Source: Marsupella aquatica (Eukaryota; Marchantiophyta). From it: a DNA stretch of 64,000 nucleotides. Below are positions 55,659 to 64,000 of the stretch, piece by piece. Location: contig OZ316899.1 of the NCBI GenBank assembly GCA_973895155.1, forward strand, positions 8,866,001 through 8,930,000. The letters run 5' to 3'. Each line of letters begins with the position of its first letter. Within the stretch, counting starts at the first letter, position 1. The translations under genes and the position numbers were made by a program. Below the pieces are notes generated by a model. The model saw only the letters and a program-made list of their open reading frames with translations, was not told the DNA's origin and did no database searches.

Positions 55659-58600
55659 CTACTTGTGCTGCAAATGCAAAACTTGCAAAGTAGCACGGTG
55701 TCTTGAGTAACTCTCCAAAGGAATCACTTTGGTAAAAGCATCAGCCGGGTTGAGCTTTCCATCAATCTTGACTAGCTCAAACATTTTATCAGACACTGCT
55801 TGCCTAATAAAATGGTACCTGATGTCAATGTGTTTCACCCTGCTATCCATAACCTGGTTAATAGCTAGGTGAAGCGCACTTTGGCTGTCACAATGAAGAG
55901 TCATTTTTCCATGCTCCAATCCCATCTCAATGACCAGCTTATCCAACCAAATTGCTTCCTTTGCTGCTTCTGCTGTTGCAACATATTCTGCTTCTGTAGT
56001 AGACTGAGATACACACTTCTGCAAGGTAGATCTCCAACTTATGCATCCTCTTCCAAGAGTAAACACATACCCAGTCGTTGACCTCCTTGTTTCCAGACAG
56101 CCTCCGTAGTCAGAATCTACATAGCCAACCAAAGATTTGGTTTTGTTTGATCTACTATCAAACAATAGACCATAGTCTATTGTGCCCTTAAGATACCTGA
56201 GAATCCATTTCACAGCCTCCCAATGTACCTTCCCTGGATTTGACATGAATCTACTCACTTTGCCCATTGCTAGGGCTAGATCAGGCCTGGTACATGTCAT
56301 CAAATACATTAGACTGCCCACTGCCTTCTCATAGGGAACCTTAGTCATCAAACCTCTCTCCACTGGATCCGTGGGGCAGAAAGCCGATGATAACTTGAAA
56401 TGTGGAGCCAAAGGAATACTTACTGGCTTACAATTTTCCATGTTGAATCTTGCAAGTACCTTTTCAACATACTTGCCTTGATTCAACCACAACTGTCCAG
56501 TTTCAAAGTTCCTCGTAATCTCCATACCTAAGATCCTCTTGGCTTTCCCAAGATCCTTCATTCGGAATTCAGAACTCAATTTTGCTTTGAGTTTGTCAAC
56601 CTCAGTTTGATCCTTAGCCACAATCAACATGTCATCCACATAGAGCACCAGAATGAGCAAACCAAACACACCATTCTTGACTGATTTCGTATACACACAA
56701 GGGTCATACACCATCCTAGTGAATCCTTGTGCAAGCATGAAATCATCGAACCGCTTGTTCCACTATCGAGGAGCTTGCTTCAATCCATACAAGGACTTAA
56801 GTAACCTGCAAACTAAACTCTCTTGGCCCTTCTTCACAAAGCCCAATGGTTGCCTCATGAAAATTTGTTCCTCCAAGGTGCCATAGAGAAAAGCAGTAAC
56901 AACATCCAATTGATCTAACACCAGATCAAAAAACACAACAAGTTGACACAAAATTTGTATCGTGGAATACTTGGCAACTGGAGAGAAGACCTCATTGTAA
57001 TCCACTCCCTTCTCTTGAGTGAATCCCTTGGCAACAAGCCTTGCCTTGTATATCTTGTCTCCTCCATCTGAAGAGTTGTCCTTCAGCTTGTAAATCCACT
57101 TGCTATCCACCACTTGTTGATCACTTGGCAGCTGCACCAGCTCCCATGTTCTATTGTAACTTAAAGATTGCAACTCCCTCTGCATCACTGCATTCCATTC
57201 ATCTTTCTCGTCTGAAATGCACGCCTCATGATAAGAAGAAGGTTCTCCTTCTTCCAAGATCAGTGCTCTGTCATCATCATCAGGTGCAATGTCAACATCA
57301 TCTAACCTTGATGAATCTGTCCATTGTCCATACCTTGTAGGAGCTCGAGTAGTACGTCTCAATTTTCTAGCTGATGATTCTGGTTGATCTTGTTCTGTTG
57401 GTTGAATTTGAGGTATTCCATCAACAGCCTGCTCCTCTTGTTCCATTACCGGAACCAGCTCCATTCTCGGAGCACCTCCTTCATTTATGTCATGAAAACT
57501 CTCATGACCAATCTCCCCCACAACATGGTCCAGGATAGGAGATTTACCTTTGTCAGTACGGGAAGCCTGAGCATTCTCCCCCTCCTTTGATGATCTGGAT
57601 TCATTAAAGGATACATCTCTACTGACAAGCAACGTACAAGCTTCTGGATCCCATAGCCTGTGACCTTTCACACCTGGTTGATAACCAAGAAAAAGACACT
57701 TCTTGGAAGTAGAATCTAGTTTAGATCGATTCTGCTTAGGTGTGAGAGCATATGCATCACTTCCAAAGACTCTCAAAACCTGATAGTCTGCGTGTCGTCC
57801 ATACCTCATTTCAAACGGCGTCTTGAAATTGATTGCACTTGAAGGAGAAAGATTTACCAAATAAGCTGCCGTATTTATAGCTTCAGCTCAAAATTCATGC
57901 GGTAAACCTGATTGGCTCAACATACTCCTTGATCGCTCCAATAGTGTTCGGTTTAGCTGCTCACAAACACCATTTTGTTGAGGAGTATAAACTGTCGTGA
58001 GATGACAAGTAATCCCTTGCTCTGCACAATATAGTTCAAATTCACTTGAACTATACTCCCCGCCGTTATCTGATCGCAGATATCTCACCTTGGAGCTAGT
58101 CTGATTCTCAATTTGGGCTTTCCACTTCTTAAAAGTGCCAAAAACTTCAGACTTGGCGTGTAGAAATGTGATCCACACATACCGTGAGTAATCATCAATG
58201 AACATGACATAGTACAATTTTCCAGAAAGTGAGGGAGTTGGGGCTGGACCCCACACATCACTATGTACATACTCAAGTATAGCTTTGGTATTGTGAGTTC
58301 CAACACCAAAGGTTCTCCTGTGCTGCTTCCCAAGCACACAGTGTTAACAAAAATCTAGCTTAGTAGATTCCAAATTAGAAAGAAGTCCTTGCCTGCGAAG
58401 TACCGCCAAACCCTTTTCACTCATGTGTCCCAATCTGTAGTGCCACAACTGAGTCATCTCGCATTGAGATCTAGTTACATTGGCTTCTTCACAAATCACG
58501 TTGCCCTCCAACAGGTATAGATTCCTGTGCCGCTTACCCTTCATGACAACCTTGCCTCCGGTTGACACTTGAAGAATACCATCAGCAGAACTCCACCGAC

Positions 58601-58886
58601 ATCCATTTGCTTCCAGCATTCCAAGAGAAATCAAGTTCTTTTTCATGTCAGGTATGTGTCTGACATTACTCACTGTTCGCACAGCTCCATCAAACATCCG
58701 AATTTTCACGGATCCAATTCCAATAATTTGACAAGGATGATCATTCCCCATCAACACGGAACCGGTTGATACTGAGTAAGAACTAAAAAACTCTTTCATA
58801 CAACAAATATGATAGGTACAGGCACAGTCTAAAATCCATTCATCACCGTTGTTACTGGATGAAATGCAAAGGGCAACATCTGGACT
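55659..58886 (-). pseudogene. pol: Copia 2 pol: protease, integrase, RT, RNase H (in-frame stops)
   Basis: The frame has stops at 58344 (FC*HCV; copia 1 has Glu), 57888 (HEF*AEA; expected Trp) and 56763 (APR*WNKRF; expected Gln). Motifs: protease WILDCACTYHIC, zinc finger HYRLGH, integrase YVHSDVWGPAPT, FIDDYSRYVW, RSDNGGEYSS and TPQQNGVCEQLN. RT shows KTRLVAKGFTQEKGVDYNE-type sequence and LYVDDMLIV; RNase H shows YVDSDYGGCLETRR and TEAEYVATAEA. It is better preserved than copia 1. Confidence 0.92.
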
Positions 58887-59813
58887 TCACAAGATTTCAT
58901 CATCAAGCAAGTCAATCATATCAACATCAGTGGCTGCGTTCGCTGATGGTTGATGAGTCTGCTTGACTCGACAGTCTCGTTTCATGTGGCCAGGCTTGTT
59001 ACATTTCCAGCATATAATTGGTTTCCTTTCTAGAGATTTCTCTCTAGACCTGGATCTAGACTTAGACCGAGCCTTCTCCTTGCCTCTATTCCGTGAGGGG
59101 TACGTTTGTGAAAAGGACCTGTTTTCACCAGTCATCCGCTGTTGAGTCCTCCCGCGGTTCACATTCAATGCACTGCCAGATGAAGATGGTGTCTGGGCAT
59201 GACCCAGTTTCTTCTGTGCATCATCTGACAACAAAGAGCTTACCACCTCATCATATGAAATGGTTTTGAGATCTCTATACAAGAGAACCTGCTTCAAACC
59301 TTGATATGATGGGGGTAAGGAACTGAGAAGAAGCAATGCCTTATCTTCATCTTCCACTCCCTTGCCAAGATTTGACAAATCTACAGCTAGGCTGTCGAAT
59401 TCATCCAAGTGATCTCGAAGCTTGCCTCCTTCTTTTAGTCTCAAGCTCATCAAGAGAGACTTCTTGTACAACCGATCTGAGGCATCCTCTCGGTAGTACT
59501 TCTCTCTGAGGGCCTTGAATAAGGATACGCAATCCTCGTAGTCGTCCAGCTTCTTAATGATATGCGGCTTCAGATACAGCATAACCGCATTCACAGCAAT
59601 CACTTGCTCTTGCCTCCATTTCCTCAACGGGATCTCCTCCTCACTGCTAGACTCCTCCCGAGTCGATAGCAGATGATCTAGGCCCATAGCACGAAGAATT
59701 CCCTTAACCTGCTTCTCCCATAGCAAATAATCTGTGCGCCCATCATATTTTTCCACCTCAAACTTAACACCTCCAAACTTGGATGCCATCGTTGTCCTCC
59801 CAACGTTCTCCAC
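58887..59813 (-). CDS. gag: Copia 2 gag
   Basis: An uninterrupted 308-residue Gag. MASKFGGVKFEVEKYDGRTD is probably the true N-terminus. The capsid core matches copia 1, then a basic RS-rich stretch (KARSKSRSRSREK), the zinc knuckle CWKCNKPGHMKRDC and an acidic end. It serves as the reference that locates the frameshift in copia 1 gag. Confidence 0.93.
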   Translation of the reverse strand: MENVGRTTMASKFGGVKFEVEKYDGRTDYLLWEKQVKGILRAMGLDHLLSTREESSSEEEIPLRKWRQEQVIAVNAVMLYLKPHIIKKLDDYEDCVSLFKALREKYYREDASDRLYKKSLLMSLRLKEGGKLRDHLDEFDSLAVDLSNLGKGVEDEDKALLLLSSLPPSYQGLKQVLLYRDLKTISYDEVVSSLLSDDAQKKLGHAQTPSSSGSALNVNRGRTQQRMTGENRSFSQTYPSRNRGKEKARSKSRSRSREKSLERKPIICWKCNKPGHMKRDCRVKQTHQPSANAATDVDMIDLLDDEIL

Positions 59814-60186
59814 GTGCTATTGATGTGCTGCTCCCTATATGCTTTTTCCTTCCTTCCTTTGCGTTGACTCAAATCCAAATCACGAAAAAATGTCGTTTTT
59901 TGCAACTTTCCAAAAACCTTGAAACTTGTCACCGCCACTTAGCCCACCAACCTAGCAAGCCAACGCTGAAATCCGAAATCGAAACCGAGTTCCGACGAAA
60001 AACTTTTTCACATTTCGGTCGGGGTGGGTAAAACTCAAAAATTCTCTCCTGTTTTGACCACCTCCGGGAATAAGAAAATATCCAAGTACCACCCGTCGTC
60101 GGAAATGGAAATCGAGTGGTGCACCGCGTTGCTAGCTTCAGTGGCTACGTTCTCGCCAAAAAAGATCCGAAAAAGTTACCGTTCAG
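59814..60186 (-). other. Copia 2 leader, with the unoccupied MULE site
   Basis: It contains CACCACTCG (reverse complement of 60113-60121) in the same context where copia 1 has the MULE and its duplicated CACCAATCA. Confidence 0.85.
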
Positions 60187-60286
60187 NNNNNNNNNNNNNN
60201 NNNNNNNNNNNNNNNNNNNNNNNNNNNNNNNNNNNNNNNNNNNNNNNNNNNNNNNNNNNNNNNNNNNNNNNNNNNNNNNNNNNNNN
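60187..60286. other. Assembly gap (100 N)
   Basis: A run of exactly 100 N, the usual size for a gap of unknown length. Sequence on the two sides belongs to unrelated loci. Confidence 0.99.
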
Positions 60287-61465
60287 CTCAGCAGGATCTC
60301 TTGGCTAAGCAGCAGGAATTGGAAGTGGCAAACACCCAATTGGAAAACTACCAATTGGATAACCAGCAGATCAAGGAAAAATTGACGAAGGTAGAGCTGG
60401 AGTTAGCCGATTCAAAAGCAGAAGTACAGGGTCTAAATCGCCAAGTTGAGAGGCTCAAAAAGACGGCTAAGGATCAGGCCACCCAGAGCGAGAAGGCCTT
60501 GGCAGAAGCCCAAAGGAAGTATGACAAGTTACTCGACCGGTTGGAGGCCATGCGTGAGAAGCATGAGGACGCCGTTTGCACAGCGGCCAATGATCACCTA
60601 AGCCGAGTCCAACAAATACGCAAACTAAGAGCTTCAGGAGGAGCTAACCAGGACAAAGCAAGCATGGACGGACGAGGTCACAAAACTGGATGGCATCAAC
60701 GATTCCCAAAGAGCCGCTTTGGATAAGCAAGAGTTTGAGATTGTGCAGATCTTAAACGAGGAGCTCAAGACGGCCAAAGAGGAGGCGCTTCGGCTTAATG
60801 AGGAGGTTGAGGATTTATCCCAAGAGCTGGAGGAGGCCAAAGACAAGATGATCGGCTTGCAGAGGCGTGCAGATAACCAAATAGAGAAGTTGCAAAAGTA
60901 TGCCAAAGCCGGGCACGGATCACCAACTGGATGGTCTCCCACTAGTGGCATGGTCGCCGGGAATATGGAGATGCCGAAGCTGACATCTATTTTGTCAAGA
61001 GTAACTGGGGGTAAGGCAATGCAGTTGGTTGTGGATCTGGCCAAAACATTCATGGGGCCAGCAGGTACTTTTGGGGTACCCCTTAAAGCCACGCCAGAAG
61101 AGGTCGAGAGTATGGCCGCCCATATTTGTGGGACTGTTGCTACAAAGGCAGCTGTTGTAGAGATAAGTAATGCTGATGAACTTGGAGTTGCGGTAACAAG
61201 TTCAGACGCCGGTAGAGCCACCATGGACTACCAGAATGTGAAGCCGTGGAAGATTGATACAGAACGTATTGGAGAGCGAGCTTGGATTGAGGAAATAAAG
61301 GCCATTGCTATCCAAGCCGTTTCCCAGGAGGATGCCGATGCAGCAGCCAATGCCGGGGCCGACAAACCAGAACCTGAAGTTGAGGAAGCCGAAGGGGTCA
61401 AGCCGGAGCCGATGGCAGGAGAAGGTGCAGAGTCGGAAGATTCGGACTTACCCCCGGTCATCTGA
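60287..61465 (+). pseudogene. Coiled-coil transposon protein, copy B (3' half, frameshifted)
   Basis: Homologous to 49650-48496 on the other strand. The first frame (60301-60726) is coiled coil (LLAKQQELEVANTQLENYQ) and shifts by 2 bases at about 60625, where copy A keeps phase but has a stop. The second frame (60719-61465) carries VEDLSQELEEAKDKMIGLQR and SILSRVTGGKAMQLVVDLAK with an acidic end. The 5' part is missing in the gap. Confidence 0.8.
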
Positions 61466-62311
61466 CAATTAAGGAGGGCCAGTCATCGATTGGAAGGAGG
61501 ATGTGGCGGCAGGAGAAGGGCTTGGGCCAGAAGGGCGCGGCCGTTGTAGGATGGGACAGGGCAAGTAGCGCCCTATCGGCTTAGGTAGTATTAGATGCTC
61601 GGTTCACACAGGGTTCTGGGCTAGTCAAGTGTTTTAGGTGATAATTTTTTAGTTGGATTATCGCGATGGAAGGCCGTGAGTTGTGGTTAGGATTTCCGCC
61701 TTTTCCCCTGAATGCGCTACAAGGATAAAAACCCGGGCAGTGGCTCGGGGTGCTTTTTCTTAGTCAAGGCTTTAGTGTAAATCTGTATTGTTGTGAGCAA
61801 AGGAAGCTCTCGGCTAAATCTAGACCGCAGGGTATCAGTAAACCACCAGTTCCCTTGGATTTCTGAGCAATTGTTTGAATTGAGTTGGCCTCGTTGCATA
61901 GTTTGCAGATTCTTGCCATCCAAAAAGTTGAGTGTTATGATATCTGTTGCTTGATCGATTTAAGTCAGATAGGGTGAATTGTTGAGCAAAATACAATCGC
62001 ATTGTCTTGATTGGAGACTGCCCAATCAAACTCTGAGAGAAAAGTGAGGATTGAGAGTGTTTCGTCGGTGAAGTGTGGGTTGAGTCCGTCTGAAAAAGAC
62101 CTTCAGCCGGCTTAAGAAATTAAGCCGTAGAGGTACGTTCCGGGGGCGGAATACAAATATACCTGAAGAAGTTAAAGAGGAATTAGGTGTCTCAGTTGTG
62201 CACAATTCACAAGCCCAGTGAAAGAATCGGTCCGGTAAGTGTGGATCAAAGGAGAGGATCGCATTTCCAAACCGAATAGCTGCCATACAGCAAGAGGACG
62301 GACATAAACGA
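61466..62311. other. Noncoding DNA between copy B and the integrase
   Basis: 61466-61830 repeats the downstream flank of copy A. From about 61830 to 62311 I see no gene and no clear LTR or PBS. Confidence 0.5.
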
Positions 62312-63262
62312 GTGGTTTATGATCGACTGAGGGTAGTTCTTGGGGTTAGAGGTCTTGGAAAACGCGCCACACAGGTACATCCTTCTAGCTATAGATTACT
62401 CCACCAAGTGGGTCAAAGCACGAGCTACGGTGAGGGACAATGCCGCGACAAGCGCCCGGTTCTTATACAAGCAGATCTTCACCCGGTTTGGGCCTCCCTT
62501 GGAATTAGTAAGAGACCGTGGAACACACTTCCTCAATGATACCGTAGCACGGCTTACGGAGCGTTACCTAGTCAAGCACCGCAAGACTACCCCGTATCAT
62601 CCTAAGCCAACGGGCTGACAGAGAGAGCCAACGGTATCATAGGGAAGATCCTCAACAAAATGGTAGCCGCGCACAAAACGGATTGGGATGATAAGTTGTA
62701 CGCAACGGTGTACTCGTATAATCTAGCTTACAAGACTACTACGAGTCACAACCCGTACTTTCTCGTGTTCGGCCAACATTCGTTGGTCCCCGTTGAGTTT
62801 GAAGTACACACTCCACGAGTCAGCATTCGGGATCGCTTACCCAAACTTGAAAGTTTGTCAGACCGAGCTTATCAGATTGAAGCCTTAGAAGAGGCATGGC
62901 TAGTGGCATCTCAACACGCCATAAAGCAGCAGGCAGCTTCCAAGAAGCAACACGACAAAGGACTACGGAAGATCAGCGTCGTGACGGGCGATCTAGTCTT
63001 GCTGTACGATAGTAGGTACATGCAATTTCTGGGAAAGCTTCATACCCGTTGGTTAGGGACTTTCCTAGTCAATCAGATCTACCCTAACGGATCTTTGGAA
63101 CTTGCGACATACGCCGGCGATTTACTCCCCACGCGAGTCAGTTACGATTGTGTGAAGAAGTACCACCATCAAGACGACGACGCCGATAGTGATGTTTGCA
63201 AGGACACTTCACAATTAAGCAGGGAGCTATGTGATGCCGCCAGTACGGTGGGTAATGAGTGA
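62312..63262 (+). pseudogene. Gypsy-type integrase, one frameshift
   Basis: Two overlapping phases. 62340-62618 gives YILLAIDYSTKWVKA (Asp), LVRDRGTHFLND (Asp) and TTPYHPKPTG. A one-base change near 62612 moves to the phase reading LTERANGIIGKILNKMV (catalytic Glu), continuing to 63262 with NPYFLVFGQHSLVP, KQHDKGLRK and a C-terminal GDLVLLYDSR...HTRWLGTFLV part. Integrases insert the retroelement cDNA. No chromodomain is visible. The zinc-binding N-terminus is not seen. Confidence 0.85.
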
Positions 63263-63729
63263 TTCAGCCTAACGACGCTTAGCATGCACGTTAGGGGTAT
63301 CTTAGGCCGTAATTATGAGCATAACGATAGTATTTAGGTAGTCATTATGAGTAGGAAATCATTAGTCAATAAGGGGCGTTCATGTTCGGGCTGGCGATGG
63401 GTTGCCATTTGCACGCCCGGGTTGCGAGCGTGTAATGGGCCCTCACCTTTCCCCCTCGGGTCCGTATAACAAACTTCGGGAGGCAGCCACTAACACGAGC
63501 TAACCCGGACCAGCGGAGTGGCCGGTACACTGCAAGCATGAAAGGCTCGGCCTATAAGCGACGAGGAGGCGTCGGGCGATCGACGAGCTCTTAGGGTATA
63601 ACAAGGGGGCCAATCCTTTGCAGTGCACCAACTCTTCAGTCCACGCGCCACCTTTGACCCCAGTTCTCTCGCTTATCCTTAGTTGCCTTCTATCTCCTCT
63701 GAATGTCGCACACAATCCTTTCCAGTTTG
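63263..63729. other. Noncoding DNA after the integrase
   Basis: No gene, LTR border or polypurine tract that I can support. Confidence 0.4.
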
Positions 63730-64000
63730 GCCATACAATTTTGGACGCAGTTCCTATCTATCGGAGGGCACTTGGCCGACTCATTGAAACTCGCCAACCC
63801 ACGCCAATCGATACAAAATTGTACGCAAATACAAGAGAGCCATCCGCCTAGCAGGCCGCGACCACTATCTCCTTAACTTTGATTACCCGTCCCAGAGTGA
63901 GCTTTACCAACCCGAAGAGATATCAGGGTACTTCTTCAACGGAGGCAACTATATCGGTTTCTGGGAGGCACTGCTTTGGCTTCTAGACGAGGTCTTCAAT
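63730..64000 (+). CDS. Unidentified partial ORF running off the window
   Basis: An open plus-strand phase ends the window with KIVRKYKRAIRLAGRDHYL, LYQPEEISGYFFNGGNYIGF and a hydrophobic WEALLWLLDEVFN. The start is not defined; an overlapping frame (63618-63851) competes at its left. No family recognised. Confidence 0.3.

Larger units (their letters stand above)
55123..60186 (-). mobile_element. Ty1/copia element 2, minus strand, cut by the assembly gap
   Basis: Same family as copia 1 but a different LTR sequence. The 3' LTR is 55123-55454, the PPT follows at 55455-55470, and the coding region is 55659-59813. The leader (59814-60186) aligns with both halves of the copia 1 leader. The 5' LTR and PBS are lost in the gap, so the target duplication cannot be checked. 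It is inserted in the gypsy 3 frame at 55122. Confidence 0.92.

Noticed and set aside
60133-60140. GCTAGC in the copia 2 leader as a member of the MULE palindrome array
   Set aside because: Only a half-site-sized match; it lies in copia sequence that predates the MULE insertion.
55123-60186. An endogenous virus rather than a retrotransposon
   Set aside because: Domain order, PPT and lack of any envelope or movement protein fit ordinary Ty1/copia.
1-64000. tRNA, rRNA, riboswitch or CRISPR structures
   Set aside because: No cloverleaf, conserved rRNA block or spaced direct-repeat array was recognised by eye; a tRNAscan/Infernal run would settle it.

Overview
This is a eukaryotic, intron-bearing, transposon-packed chromosomal window. 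GT-AG introns, tRNA-iMet-type primer binding sites (TGGTATCAGAGC), plant-type Ty1/copia and Ty3/gypsy chromovirus proteins, Mutator-type transposase and SET/zinc-finger transposon genes point to the green lineage. A large-genome charophyte alga (Chara-like) is my best guess, but that is inference. I see no host housekeeping gene, tRNA, rRNA or CRISPR. Almost every ORF belongs to a mobile element and most carry in-frame stops or frameshifts. A 100-N assembly gap lies at 60187-60286.

Layout. 1-6600: decayed multi-exon transposon genes, namely a SET-domain pseudogene (-), a charged multi-exon gene (+) and a Gly-rich repeat gene (-). 6601-25452: one Ty1/copia element with both LTRs, PBS, PPT and a 5-bp target duplication (TCCGA). 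Its leader is split by an 11.1-kb Mutator-like element (MULE, 9233-20376) bounded by a 9-bp duplication CACCAATCA; the second copia copy supplies the matching unoccupied site. 25453-29047: a charged gene (-) and a second SET-domain gene (+). 29151-37234: a Ty3/gypsy chromovirus (-) with chromodomain integrase. 37235-46784: a second Ty3/gypsy (-) with a cytosine-5 DNA methyltransferase fused between protease and reverse transcriptase, plus two MITEs. 46785-48135: a decayed second copy of the MULE's ParB-like gene. 48136-55122: a 1115-codon coiled-coil reading frame (-) divergent from a gypsy-type gag-protease frame (+). 55123-60186: a second copia (-), cut by the gap. 60287-61790: an inverted copy of the coiled-coil locus. 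62312-63262: gypsy-type integrase (+).

The most interesting unit is the MULE. On the minus strand it encodes a two-exon transposase with a DDE-type core and a SWIM finger. Divergently, it encodes a roughly 1080-residue multi-exon protein with an N-terminal ParB/sulfiredoxin-like DGNHR domain and a C-terminal region that looks like a beta-class DNA N4/N6 methyltransferase with degenerate catalytic motifs. At least ten copies of an 18-bp palindrome, consensus GCTAGCGANNTCGCTAGC, lie in its introns, UTRs and intergenic spaces, with half-sites just inside both ends. By analogy with ParB-parS, or with VANDAL-type MULEs whose anti-silencing protein binds clustered short motifs in the element's own noncoding DNA, these could be the recognition sites of the accessory protein. 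That role is inference; the palindromes, the gene and the element boundaries are visible in the sequence.
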